Assembly (NCBI GenBank): GCA_002314675.1
Contig: DCGZ01000071.1
Span: forward strand, 1 to 29,500
Reading direction: 5' to 3'
Source of the DNA: Fibrobacter sp. UBA1765
GTDB taxonomy: Bacteria; Fibrobacterota; Fibrobacteria; Fibrobacterales; Fibrobacteraceae
DNA length: 29,500 nucleotides
Within the stretch, counting starts at the first letter, position 1; each line of letters begins with the position of its first letter. The notes below the pieces were generated by a model. That model was not told where the DNA came from and searched no databases. It saw only the letters and a program-made list of their open reading frames with translations. Made by a program: the position numbers and the translations under genes. Below, piece by piece: positions 15,552 to 24,332 of the stretch.

Positions 15552-17729
15552 CTATTGCTTGTTGCTTATTCTAAAGTCGCAGTCGCCTTCGCCGTCAATT
15601 TTTTCTTTGAGCTTGGTGAATCTTTGCACATCCTGGAAGTTGCGTACGGCGCTATCTAAAGCTCCGGGCGCTGCAAGAATCCAGACATGCCCCTTGGCAC
15701 GTGTTACCGCTGTATACAGCAGGTTTCGACGCAGCATGCGATTGTGCGAGGTGTCAAGAACCATTACTACCGCAGGGTATTCAGAACCTTGTGCCTTGTG
15801 GACCGTGCTTGCGTATGCTAAGGCTAGTTCGTTGATATCTTCGCCTGAAAATTCAAGAATACGTCCGTCAAAGTCTGCATCAAACTTTTTCGCGTCTTTT
15901 GAAATGCTCGTGATGAAGCCGATGTCGCCGTTGAAAATATTCTTGTCGTAATTGTTTTGCAATTGCATTACACGGTCGCCGACTTTCCATTCTGTACCAG
16001 CGATCGCAATGCCCGTGCCATTTGGATTCAATAGCTTTTGAAGCTTTTTGTTTAATTCCATTGTGCCAAAAGGCCCTTTGCGCATTGGTACAAGAATTTG
16101 CAGATCTTGAAACAAGTCCAGCTTCATTGTTTCTGGAACAATTCTAGAAATGGTGTCGAACAATAGCGCTTCGCCTTGCGAATCCGTGTTATATGGAATG
16201 AAGTGAAAGTTGCGACCGTCGATAGGAGCTGGCAAGTGTCCATGGTTAATGGCATCCGCTTTTGTTGCAATGTCGTTTTCGCCGACTTGCCTAAAGATGC
16301 GTTGCAAGCGAATCTTGTGGACGTGCTCCGCTTCGAGCAATTCCCTTAGAATGTTACCGGGGCCAACGCTTGGCAACTGGTCTGCATCGCCAACAAGTAA
16401 AACTCTGCAGCTCCATGGGATTGCTTCAAAAAGGGCTGCGCAAAGTTCCGTATCGACCATGCTGAATTCGTCAACAATCAATAGCGCCGCAGAAATCGGG
16501 TTGTCATTGTTCTTTGTGAATGCGCCTGTTGCTGGGTCTACAGCAAGTAGCCTGTGAATTGTCAGCGCTTCACGTTTGCACACTTCCTTCATACGCTTCG
16601 CGGCGCGTCCTGTTGGCGCTGCGAGCAAGGTCTTTTCTTTTTGCAAGCCTGCAAGCTGCATAATGCCTCGGAGCATTGTCGTTTTACCGGTGCCAGGGCC
16701 TCCTGTAAGTACTGTGAACTTGCTTTGCATTGCTTCGATAATGCCTTGACGCTGGTGCTCGTCAAATTCAAAGCCTTGCTTTTGCTCAAACCTTTGCAGT
16801 TCTTCCATTGCGTTTGGATTAAGCTTGGTCTTTGTTCTGCTTGCACGCTCTCGGACAAATTTTGCAATCGCGTTTTCTGCCTTCAAAAGTTTAGGCAGCC
16901 AAACATTGCCATCTTCTTCTACAATTTTTTCATTGGCAATGAGTGTAGCGTAAGCCATGCTTATGCGCTGGTAAATGTATTCGTCACTAGACATAAAGCC
17001 AAGCACGCGGAATGTCTTTTCAAAGAGCATGTGCTTTGGCGCAAATACATGGCCCGATTGCGAGGCAAGAACTAGTGAATATGTTATGGCTGCTTCAATG
17101 CGTTCTTCTGCGTCGGCCTTGAAACCTAGTCGTTTCGCGATTCCATCGGCTTTTGGAAATGGTACCTCGAAACGAGCGTCACAAAGAACAAAGGGATTTT
17201 CCTTGACAATTAAAGCTGTTGACTTGCCATAGGCCTTGATTAGTTCTTTGGCTGTTTTGCCGACAATTTCGTTTTCGTACAGGAACAGCTGCACTTCGCG
17301 AGAATCCTGTGCAGTTTCCCAGTTGCCGATAAACTTTAAAAGTTTAATTGGGTTGAAACCCTTGATTTCTAGAAGCCTTTCTGATTCGTTGGCAATAACG
17401 TTGGCCAGATTATCTCCAAATTTTGAAACAATCTGCTCTGCCATTTTTGGACCGATCCCAGGAAATTGCGGACCAGACAAATAATGGATCATGGCTTCGT
17501 TCGTGTCAGGGGCCTGGACTTCACAAGCGGTCATTGAAAACTGCTTGCCAAATTTAGGGTGCTCTGTCCATTCGCCTGTAACGATGACTCGTTCGCCTTC
17601 TGCGATGTCTGGCGTTAGGCCCGTAAAGGTAACGTTTCCTTTGTGACCTGCAACTGCAACTTTCAAGACAGAATATCCGTTTTGCGGATTTCTGAATGTA
17701 ATTGTCTTTACGGTCCCTTCAAGTTGCAT
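15552..17729 (-). CDS. recD2: RecD2-type ATP-dependent DNA helicase
   Basis: This is a superfamily 1B 5'-3' helicase of the RecD2 (RecD-like, RecBC-independent) family, involved in replication-associated DNA repair. Its 725 residues contain an N-terminal OB-like segment (1-70), a helix-hairpin-helix (FPGIGPKMAEQIVSKFG, 89-105), then Walker A GGPGTGKTT (343-351), Walker B VDEFSMVD (419-426), motif III GDADQLPSVGPG (447-458), motif V VHKAQGSEYP (643-652) and motif VI YTAVTRAKGHVW (672-683). The N-terminal region and HhH separate RecD2 from RecD of RecBCD. It is a single-gene unit with its own candidate promoter 5 nt before the ATG and no ribosome site. Its 3' end faces nuoN. Confidence 0.93.
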   Translation of the reverse strand: MQLEGTVKTITFRNPQNGYSVLKVAVAGHKGNVTFTGLTPDIAEGERVIVTGEWTEHPKFGKQFSMTACEVQAPDTNEAMIHYLSGPQFPGIGPKMAEQIVSKFGDNLANVIANESERLLEIKGFNPIKLLKFIGNWETAQDSREVQLFLYENEIVGKTAKELIKAYGKSTALIVKENPFVLCDARFEVPFPKADGIAKRLGFKADAEERIEAAITYSLVLASQSGHVFAPKHMLFEKTFRVLGFMSSDEYIYQRISMAYATLIANEKIVEEDGNVWLPKLLKAENAIAKFVRERASRTKTKLNPNAMEELQRFEQKQGFEFDEHQRQGIIEAMQSKFTVLTGGPGTGKTTMLRGIMQLAGLQKEKTLLAAPTGRAAKRMKEVCKREALTIHRLLAVDPATGAFTKNNDNPISAALLIVDEFSMVDTELCAALFEAIPWSCRVLLVGDADQLPSVGPGNILRELLEAEHVHKIRLQRIFRQVGENDIATKADAINHGHLPAPIDGRNFHFIPYNTDSQGEALLFDTISRIVPETMKLDLFQDLQILVPMRKGPFGTMELNKKLQKLLNPNGTGIAIAGTEWKVGDRVMQLQNNYDKNIFNGDIGFITSISKDAKKFDADFDGRILEFSGEDINELALAYASTVHKAQGSEYPAVVMVLDTSHNRMLRRNLLYTAVTRAKGHVWILAAPGALDSAVRNFQDVQRFTKLKEKIDGEGDCDFRISNKQ

Positions 17730-17734
17730 GAAGC

Positions 17735-17770
17735 CAAATATAGATAATTTAATTTCGAGTAGTGTTCAAA
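17735..17770 (-). promoter_or_regulatory. Candidate recD2 promoter (TAnnTTTG box), possibly leaderless
   Basis: On the minus strand TATATTTG (17742-17735) is followed by 5 nt and then the recD2 ATG; TTTG at 17770-17767 lies 24 nt upstream of the box. No Shine-Dalgarno sequence is present before the ATG. If the box acts as in Bacteroidetes, transcription would start at or next to the start codon. Confidence 0.45.
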
Positions 17771-17855
17771 AGGTCAGTAATCTTGAAGGCAGCCATTAGC
17801 ATAAAAGGTGCGGGGTATTCCCTTTTGTAGGCGCAAAGCGCTAGTATTTCTTACC

Positions 17856-19703
17856 TTAGAACTGGAAATAAATGAACGGCTGGGAATCTGCGCTCATGAA
17901 CTGGTAAATTACGAAAATTCCGACGCAGGCGAGAATGACCTGAAGCGGGCGAGGCATGCTTGCAAATACAACGCGGTACCAGCGCTTAAAGTGGTCCGGG
18001 AGCCAATGGATAATCATGCCAAGGGCAAATACGCCAATGATGTTCTTGTATTCCCAAGCCATTGCGCCAATTGCGTGTGTGTTCCATGGGGTTCCGATCT
18101 GGGTAATCATCTTGGTTGCAGTATCCCATGCGACTTCATTGGCTTCTGCCGGGTCCAGGTTACTACCAGCCCTAAAGAACAAGCGTGTAAACGTGATGAA
18201 CGTGAATGTGAGTGTCACGTTCCATGCAACGTAAAGCCAGTGCATTGTCTTTTGCGTGAAGAGGTGATATACCATGTTTGCATAAATGCCGACAAAGATA
18301 ACGCCACTCCAAACAGCGATGATTGTAATAAGCGGGTCTCCGTTATGCTTTGCGATAATGCTGCAAACTGCGCAAAGAACAAAGCTTGCAATGGCACGGG
18401 TCTGGATTGAATACTTGACCCAGATCTTGTTTACGACCTGGCCAAAACCGTTAAGACCGCCCCAGATCATAAAGTTCCAGCTGGCTCCGTGCCAAAGGCC
18501 GCCGAGCAACTGCGTTGTCATGGCGTTCATGTTCGTTGTAATGAACTTGCGGGAACCTGGCTTGAATTTTGCGTAGACAGCGATGTATGCAAACAAGCCA
18601 AGAATCGCTGCGGCAACCATCCAGCTTCCAGAAAGAATAATGCAGATGAGTGCGATCATTGCGATCCAGAAGAATGTTCCAAAGCCTGCGCCCCTGTTGC
18701 CGCCAAGAGGAATGTACAGGTAATCGCGCAGCCAGGAACTGAAGGAAATGTGCCAGCGACGCCAGAATTCTGTTGGGGTAAGAGCCTTGTATGGGGAGTT
18801 AAAGTTGCGGGGGAGTCTAAAGCCCATGAGGAGCGCTACGCCAATCGCTATGTCTGTGTAACCGGAGAAGTCTGCATAAACCTGGAGAGAATAGGCGAAA
18901 AGGGCGAGCAAGTTTTCAAAGCCGCTGAATAGAAGCGGATTGTCAAAAACGCGGTCTACAAAGTTCGTAGAAAGGTAGTCGCTCATGATGATCTTTTTTG
19001 CAAGGCCATTCACAATCCAGAAAACTGCAATGCCAAAACTGCGGCGTGGCAAGTAGGTTTCTTTGTAGAGCTGTGGGATGAACTTGTCTGCACGAACAAT
19101 CGGGCCTGCGACAAGCTGCGGGAAGAAAGTAAGGTAAAAGCCGAAGTCGAACAAATTGTTCACGGGCTTCACCTTGTTCCTGTAAATGTCGATGCAATAG
19201 CTCATTGCCTGGAACGTAAAGAACGAAATGCCCACAGGCAAAACGATTGTATCTACAAGGGAATTCGTGGCAAACATCTTGTTGCTTGCTGCAGCAAAGA
19301 AGTTGTATACGTGCAAGTCTGTACCGAACAGATCGTTGATTACGTCAAGGAAGAAATAGGCGTATTTAAAGTAGCTCAAGGTAAATAGGTTTACGATGAC
19401 GCTAGCTACAATCCATGCCTTTTTTGTTGCTACAGTTTTACTGTTGTATACGAACTTGCCTACAAAGAAATTCGCAATGACCGTAAACACCAAAATGCAA
19501 AGGTAGCTGCCACTTGTCTTGTAATAGAAGAAAAGGCTTACAAAGAACAGGAACGCATTGCGGAGCAAAAGCTTTTTGTGGAACAGCGTAAACACTGCAA
19601 ACACAATGGCGAAGAATCCCCAGAAATAGAACTGCGTAAAGAGTAGCGGGGTTGCTTCATCGAATGAAAAAATCTTTGTAAAGTATGGGATTAACTGTTC
19701 CAT
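17856..19703 (-). CDS. MBOAT-family membrane O-acyltransferase (AlgI-like)
   Basis: This polytopic membrane protein moves acyl groups across the membrane for O-acylation of envelope or exported polysaccharide. MBOAT blocks are PQLVAGPIVRADKFIPQL near residue 200, then FWRRWHISFSSWLRDYLYIP and LGGNRGA, and GGLWHGASWNF with the invariant catalytic His at 405. The C-terminus ends in the family's FIYFQF. At 615 residues it is longer than AlgI or DltB (about 400-520), with added hydrophobic segments around 360-390 and after the catalytic block. It is the third gene of a unit, 24 nt behind an SGNH-fold gene. MBOAT plus SGNH-fold partners is the known logic of alginate and other polysaccharide acetylation. 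The acceptor here is unknown. No convincing ribosome site is seen. Confidence 0.93.
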   Translation of the reverse strand: MEQLIPYFTKIFSFDEATPLLFTQFYFWGFFAIVFAVFTLFHKKLLLRNAFLFFVSLFFYYKTSGSYLCILVFTVIANFFVGKFVYNSKTVATKKAWIVASVIVNLFTLSYFKYAYFFLDVINDLFGTDLHVYNFFAAASNKMFATNSLVDTIVLPVGISFFTFQAMSYCIDIYRNKVKPVNNLFDFGFYLTFFPQLVAGPIVRADKFIPQLYKETYLPRRSFGIAVFWIVNGLAKKIIMSDYLSTNFVDRVFDNPLLFSGFENLLALFAYSLQVYADFSGYTDIAIGVALLMGFRLPRNFNSPYKALTPTEFWRRWHISFSSWLRDYLYIPLGGNRGAGFGTFFWIAMIALICIILSGSWMVAAAILGLFAYIAVYAKFKPGSRKFITTNMNAMTTQLLGGLWHGASWNFMIWGGLNGFGQVVNKIWVKYSIQTRAIASFVLCAVCSIIAKHNGDPLITIIAVWSGVIFVGIYANMVYHLFTQKTMHWLYVAWNVTLTFTFITFTRLFFRAGSNLDPAEANEVAWDTATKMITQIGTPWNTHAIGAMAWEYKNIIGVFALGMIIHWLPDHFKRWYRVVFASMPRPLQVILACVGIFVIYQFMSADSQPFIYFQF

Positions 19704-19727
19704 GGGAATTTTTATAAACGGGTTTGA

Positions 19728-21263
19728 TTACTTGTTGACTTTTGCTTGCTCTGCAGAAATGTTTGCATCGGCAGTATTTTGCGGAGCTTCCTCTTTGGCA
19801 GGAACCTTTTGAGGTTCTTCTGCCGGGAGCTCTGCTATATGGTTATAATATGCCTTTTGGAATGCCTTGAAGAACATGTCGCCAAGGAATACATAGCCTG
19901 CGTGCGTAAAGTGAACCTTGTCATTTTTTGCAAGCCCTGCTTTTGCCCAATCGCTCATGGAACCGAGTCCACCCATTAATGTGAACATGTCCCAAACGCC
20001 ACCACCGTAATCTTCGGCAAGTTTCTTGAATGCGTCACTTGCAATTTTGCCGTTGGGGTGTTGTACATAACGGCGCTTTACCTTGCGGTACATGTCGTTG
20101 TTGGTTGTAAATATTACCGGCACGTTAGGGGATACATTTCTGATGCGAGTAAGCAAGGTGTCGTAAGTTGCCCTAAAATGCTTTTCATCGAAGTGGTCTA
20201 CATTTGCGTCGTTAATACCTATTGCAAGAACGACTAGGTCTGGCTTTAAAAATTCAAGTTCCTTTTCAAAATTCGGACATGGTTCTGCAAAGTAGTTTGT
20301 AACCTTAGCTCCGTTGATGCCTACGCTTTGGTAACTGATGCCTGCATTATCATTTTCAAGAAGAATACCGGAAACTGTGAAACGCGGGTACTTGTGAAAG
20401 TCTACTGCACCACTGTCTGGAATCATTGTGGAATCTTGATAAATGCTATCGAGGGGAGCCTTCGCTAGTTTTGCGAGTGAGTCTGCCTTTGCTACGGAAT
20501 CGCGGGCTATCTTGTAAAGCGAATCTGCCTTTGGATCTAAGGCTCTGATGGAATCCTGGACGAGCGAATCTGCGATAGCCTTTGAAAGGGAGTCTTGCAA
20601 GGTTGTGTCGCTCCAGACAAACGTTACTTGCAGGGTGTCTGCCATGCGTGGCAACTCAAAAACGTATGAACCGCTTGTTGAATCAAGCGTGCCTTGGATC
20701 AATGCTGAATCTAGCTTGATTGCAGGCTTTACGTCGCCTTCGGCAAAACCGAATAGGCGAGCCCTGTTATAGAACCAGATAGGTTCCGGGCTATAGCGAT
20801 TTATGGCAATCGTAAATTCTGCGCGTGGGTCTTCTGTACTTACCGCGATTCCCAGAAGTCCAAGAGGCTTCTTGATTTCCCTGAGCACGTTCTTGCTCAT
20901 TGTCCATTTGCCCTTGTACACGGAAGAATAACTCGAAGGCGTGTTTGTCTTGGCTGCGGAATACGGGAATACAAAGCCACGGTCTGCAGCTGCAGCCGGG
21001 TATGTCATGGCAAGCTTTTCACGAATGCGTCCAGAAATTACATCGGCTTGAATATGCGAGCCACCAATATGCAAAATGCGAACTTTACCCTGGCCTTCAA
21101 AAACGAGAGTATCCAGTTTCTTGAAGAAATTGTCAAAGTTTGCAGTGCCCTTAGGGAACTGGATTTCGTTTGCTGTTGTATCAAATAATGCATAGCCAGC
21201 GCTTTCATCTGCGGCAAATGCAAGAGCGGCAAGACAGACAAAAATTACCAGTAACTTTTTCAC
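19728..21263 (-). CDS. Secreted SGNH-fold protein, MBOAT partner, with DS-rich insert
   Basis: This 511-residue protein begins with a clear signal peptide (MKKLLVIFVCLAALAFA, cut likely after A17 or A18). The SGNH blocks are HIGGSHIQAD (65-74, nucleophile S69), LVVLAIGINDANVD (block III with the N) and DKVHFTHAGY (448-457, with the D448/H451 dyad). Block I reads GGSH instead of GDSx. Between blocks I and III lies an insert with repeated Asp-Ser pairs (DSLSKAIADSLVQDSIRALD, then KADSLYKIARDSVAKADSLA). The tail is rich in Glu, Pro and Ala. The start is GTG, overlapping the stop of the upstream SGNH gene by 4 nt, with ggagg 7 nt before. It probably receives or transfers acyl groups in the periplasm with the MBOAT protein. 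Confidence 0.85.
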   Translation of the reverse strand: MKKLLVIFVCLAALAFAADESAGYALFDTTANEIQFPKGTANFDNFFKKLDTLVFEGQGKVRILHIGGSHIQADVISGRIREKLAMTYPAAAADRGFVFPYSAAKTNTPSSYSSVYKGKWTMSKNVLREIKKPLGLLGIAVSTEDPRAEFTIAINRYSPEPIWFYNRARLFGFAEGDVKPAIKLDSALIQGTLDSTSGSYVFELPRMADTLQVTFVWSDTTLQDSLSKAIADSLVQDSIRALDPKADSLYKIARDSVAKADSLAKLAKAPLDSIYQDSTMIPDSGAVDFHKYPRFTVSGILLENDNAGISYQSVGINGAKVTNYFAEPCPNFEKELEFLKPDLVVLAIGINDANVDHFDEKHFRATYDTLLTRIRNVSPNVPVIFTTNNDMYRKVKRRYVQHPNGKIASDAFKKLAEDYGGGVWDMFTLMGGLGSMSDWAKAGLAKNDKVHFTHAGYVFLGDMFFKAFQKAYYNHIAELPAEEPQKVPAKEEAPQNTADANISAEQAKVNK

Positions 21264-22834
21264 TTTGCAACCTCCGCATTGGAAGATTCTTTGCTTTCGT
21301 CCTTTGTCTCTCGCTTTTCATCTAGGCTATATTGCTTGATTTCTTGAACCTTATTTTTGTCAAGCTTGTGGGCGTCGCGGAACTTAAAGTAGTCGTAGTA
21401 CATTCGCAGGGCTCCGCTGAACAAGTCTCCCATGTGGGCTGCGCCAGCGCGAGTAAAGTGAATGTAGTCTGCAGAACCAAGAGGCGGATTCTTGTTTACC
21501 CAGCTGATCATGGATTCCTTGCCGCCCATTACGCGGAACATATCCCAGTAGGCAAGGTCGTTTTCCATAGCAATTTCTCGGAGAACCTTGATTGTTCTTT
21601 CAAGCCCTGCGTAGTCCTTGAGCTTTCCGTCTGCCTGCTTGCACATGTCTGCCGGGCCGATGAACAAAATGTCTGCTTCCGGGTAGACTTCCTTGAGAAT
21701 GCTGATTTGCCGTGAGATAACTTTGCGTGTCCAGGTTTCTGTTTCCTTGCTCATGCCAGGCACCATGTTGCCACCATATTCAAGAATGAGTAGTTGAACA
21801 TTCATTGCCTCGTAAGATTCCCTGAGGAGATTCTTGTCGATCTTGTGGAATACGGTGCCGGAGCTGCCGCGCATTGCTACGTTATCTACTGCAACGCCGC
21901 TTTCTCCATCGGCACTTAGGGCATAAAGGTCTGCACGCCCACGAGCTGTAAGTGTAGCTGCGTTAGCCTTGAACGGGAGCTTCCATGTGTAAGTCGTGAG
22001 CTTTGATTTCTTTGTAATTTCTGGAGCTTCTGCAGTGAGTTTTTTGACTGTAACTTTACCGGAATCGTCTGGAACTTGGGCTTCATAGTTGAGCGCAACG
22101 TTAAACTTTGCGCTTTCGTGACCGGCAAGAAGAGTAACTGTCTGGAAGCCTTCGATATGCTTGAAGCTATCCTTGCGATCCTTACGCTTGCGAATTGTAA
22201 TGTTTGCTTGACCGTTGAGTTCTGCCATTTGAGCAAGTAAGCCATAGCGGTTATGGTCTGCCCACAAAGTGGAATCTGCAAAAGCGACCTTGCGTGTAAT
22301 GTCTCCGTTGCTTGAATGCGTAATTGTCATTGCGGGTATAGTAGACATTGCCGGAACTAGGCCAGGGCCTGCGCCACCGAACATCTCTTGCAAGTCTTCA
22401 CGAATCGTTGAACTGATTCGGTCTTCTTCAAGCTGGGAGTCTCCATAATGGATGATATGCACTACGCCTTCGCCAAGGGATGCGATTTCAAGATTCAAGA
22501 AGAATCTGTCAAACCATGTAGGATCGTCGTTTGGCAAATCAAATCGGGTTGAACCGTTCTTGAAGAAATTTTCGTAATATGCAAGTGAATCTGCATAGGC
22601 GCTGAATTCACGCTTGCGAGTTTCTTCGAGCATGCGGCGTACAGCTTCTTCCGGGTCTTCCTTGGGCTCTTCTATTTGTTGCTGCTCCTCTGCAGTCGGG
22701 AACATTTCTGCTAGGGTTGGAAATCTTAAGGTTGTAAAACCAATGTTGATTCCTTCGGTTGGAAACAGGAATGAAGTAAGCCCTAGGATTACAAAGGCCG
22801 CAAGTATGCTGAGAAGAGTTTTTAAAGGAGACAT
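21260..22834 (-). CDS. Membrane-anchored SGNH-fold protein, MBOAT partner
   Basis: The 524-residue protein has one N-terminal membrane anchor (about 5-24, TLLSILAAFVILGLTSFLF) with no obvious cleavage site, then a Glu-rich linker (48-75) and an SGNH domain. Block I is HYGDSQLEEDR (129-139, S133), block III is LLILEYGGNMVP, and the last block is SADYIHFTRAG with D456 and H459. It resembles the downstream SGNH protein in order and in the final HFT-x-AG, so the two are probably paralogues. It is the first gene of the unit; the ribosome site is weak, and a TATAAT-like sequence lies 2 nt before the ATG. It likely acts periplasmically with the MBOAT protein in O-acylation. Confidence 0.85.
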   Translation of the reverse strand: MSPLKTLLSILAAFVILGLTSFLFPTEGINIGFTTLRFPTLAEMFPTAEEQQQIEEPKEDPEEAVRRMLEETRKREFSAYADSLAYYENFFKNGSTRFDLPNDDPTWFDRFFLNLEIASLGEGVVHIIHYGDSQLEEDRISSTIREDLQEMFGGAGPGLVPAMSTIPAMTITHSSNGDITRKVAFADSTLWADHNRYGLLAQMAELNGQANITIRKRKDRKDSFKHIEGFQTVTLLAGHESAKFNVALNYEAQVPDDSGKVTVKKLTAEAPEITKKSKLTTYTWKLPFKANAATLTARGRADLYALSADGESGVAVDNVAMRGSSGTVFHKIDKNLLRESYEAMNVQLLILEYGGNMVPGMSKETETWTRKVISRQISILKEVYPEADILFIGPADMCKQADGKLKDYAGLERTIKVLREIAMENDLAYWDMFRVMGGKESMISWVNKNPPLGSADYIHFTRAGAAHMGDLFSGALRMYYDYFKFRDAHKLDKNKVQEIKQYSLDEKRETKDESKESSNAEVAK

Positions 22835-22863
22835 GGATTATACCAGAAACGAGAAATTAGAGT

Positions 22864-22890
22864 ACAGAGAACAGAAGACAGAAACGAGGA
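22864..22890. repeat. Polypurine dispersed repeat, copy 1
   Basis: acagagaacagaagacag and the following bases recur, with small changes, at 25901-25932 (acagagaacagaatacag, then aagacagagga). Both copies are intergenic. They look like a low-complexity dispersed element; no coding sense is seen. Confidence 0.5.
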
Positions 22891-22922
22891 TGTTGTTACA
22901 GAAGTTAAGAATCAGGAAACTG

Positions 22923-22978
22923 GGATTGTTTCGCTTGCAAGGCGTTCAAAAATGTGGGCTTTTAGGGCGAAACAATCC
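22923..22978. repeat. 12-bp perfect inverted repeat downstream of hisS
   Basis: ggattgtttcgc (22923-22934) is the exact reverse complement of gcgaaacaatcc (22967-22978), with 32 nt between. It starts 9 nt beyond the hisS stop codon on the minus strand. It could aid termination, but no T-tract follows on either strand, so a small repeat element is equally possible. Confidence 0.55.
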
Positions 22979-22986
22979 TAGGTAAG

Positions 22987-24273
22987 TTATGCTTTTAACT
23001 GAGCAGCAATGTCGGCAACTACACCGGCGTGCATTGTGCCGTCACGCAAGTCCTTGAATTCAAAACCGCCTTCAGGAGCCTTTTCGCCATCTACGTAAAC
23101 GACAACTTTAGCGCCCTGGTAGTTGGCCTGTTCAAGCTGCTTGCCTAGCTTTGTCTTTGCAAGGGCATGTGAAACTGTAAAGCCCTGTGCACGGAGGCTT
23201 GTTGCCGTAAGGAATACCTTCTGCATGTCGCCACCGAATGTTGCAACGTAAATGTCGACTGTTTGCTTAGGGTCTGGGAGCAAGCCATGTTCCTTAAGCA
23301 AGTCTGCAAGAACAACGTCGCCCATGCCAAAGCCCACGCCTGGGGTGCGTTCGCCACCGAGTTTTTCGGTAAGGCTGTCGTAACGGCCACCGCCAGCGAT
23401 TGCACGCATGGATTTGCCCTTGTCGAACACTTCGAAAACGATGCCTGTGTAATAGGCGAGGCCGCGAACAATGCTCAAGTCAAGAGCGACGCATTCGCCA
23501 AAGCCCGCTGCGGCAAGTGTAGAGAACAATTCTTCGATTTCGGCAAGTGCTGCAGTTGCTGCTTCGCTATGTACAGCGTTGCGGACTTCTTCAAGGGACT
23601 TGCAGCTCATGAAAGCGTCAAGCTTTGCGGACTGTTCTTCGGTAAGGCCAGCATCGGCAAGAGCCTTTGCAAATGCTTCAGGGCCAATTTTTAAGCGACG
23701 GTCGAGAGCCGGGTAAACCTGGCCCGGGTTCGGAGCGCCGATTTCGTCAAGGTATGTGGCAAGGAGCTTGCGGCTAGAAACGCCAATAAGGAATTCGCCG
23801 TCCTTTAAGCCGAACTTGCGGAGCATTGTAGAAATTGCTGCGAGCAAGTCCACTTCTGCGTAAATGCTTTCTGTACCGATGATATCCATGTTCAACTGGA
23901 AAAATTCACGGAGACGGCCCTTCTGTGCCTTTTCGTAACGGAAAAGACGTGGCATGCTGAACCACTTGAAAGGCTTCTTGAGTTCACGACCGCGCTGGAT
24001 CACGAGACGTGCAAGAGTCGGTGTCATTTCTGGGCGGAGTGCGATTTCGCGGTCGCCCTTGTCGGTAAAGTTGTAAAGCTGGCTTACGATTTCTTCGCCA
24101 GACTTGCCTGTATAAAGTTCCAGATGTTCAAACATCGGGCCTTCATAGGCTTCGTATGCAAAACTTTCTGCAACGCTTCTCCAGGTGTCAAAAATGTAGT
24201 TCTGGATGCGTTCCTGTTCCGGGTAAAAATCTCTAGTGCCCTTTGGCAACTGAGGAGGCTGTACCTTGCTCAT
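22987..24273 (-). CDS. hisS: Histidyl-tRNA synthetase
   Basis: This class II aminoacyl-tRNA synthetase charges tRNA-His. The 428 residues match the usual length. KGTRDFYP (11-18) and LRPEMTPTLAR (79-89) form the ATP and motif 1 region. RLFRYEKAQKGRLREFFQLN (109-128) is motif 2. The histidine-specific HisA loops are seen as RGLAYYTGIVFEVFD and GGGRYDSL, and GVGFGMGDVV is motif 3. A C-terminal anticodon-binding domain follows (about 335-428). The ATG is preceded by gagag, and a stem-loop and a TAAATTTG box lie upstream. It is a single-gene unit, divergent from the MATE gene. Confidence 0.97.
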   Translation of the reverse strand: MSKVQPPQLPKGTRDFYPEQERIQNYIFDTWRSVAESFAYEAYEGPMFEHLELYTGKSGEEIVSQLYNFTDKGDREIALRPEMTPTLARLVIQRGRELKKPFKWFSMPRLFRYEKAQKGRLREFFQLNMDIIGTESIYAEVDLLAAISTMLRKFGLKDGEFLIGVSSRKLLATYLDEIGAPNPGQVYPALDRRLKIGPEAFAKALADAGLTEEQSAKLDAFMSCKSLEEVRNAVHSEAATAALAEIEELFSTLAAAGFGECVALDLSIVRGLAYYTGIVFEVFDKGKSMRAIAGGGRYDSLTEKLGGERTPGVGFGMGDVVLADLLKEHGLLPDPKQTVDIYVATFGGDMQKVFLTATSLRAQGFTVSHALAKTKLGKQLEQANYQGAKVVVYVDGEKAPEGGFEFKDLRDGTMHAGVVADIAAQLKA

Positions 24274-24289
24274 AATTCTCTCTTTTTAA

Positions 24290-24308
24290 GCCTGTTAAAG
24301 AAACAGGC
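24290..24308 (-). promoter_or_regulatory. Stem-loop in the hisS leader
   Basis: gcctgtt (24290-24296) pairs with aacaggc (24302-24308) around a 5-nt loop, a 7-bp stem. It ends 17 nt before the hisS ATG on the minus strand, inside the predicted leader of about 59 nt. It is not followed by a T-tract, so it is not a simple attenuator. It might affect translation or mRNA stability. Confidence 0.4.
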
Positions 24309-24332
24309 AAGTTTAACTTATTTTTTGCGACT

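Noticed and set aside
16554..17075. Plus-strand 173-residue frame within recD2
   Set aside because: It overlaps the helicase core motifs on the opposite strand and has no start signal or domain.
17803..17826. aaaagg/cctttt stem between recD2 and the MBOAT gene as a terminator
   Set aside because: Only 6 bp with a 12-nt loop and no T-tract in the MBOAT direction; too weak to call.
24290..24321. Rho-independent terminator between hisS and the MATE gene
   Set aside because: The genes are divergent, so neither needs an end here, and the T-run lies too far from the stem.
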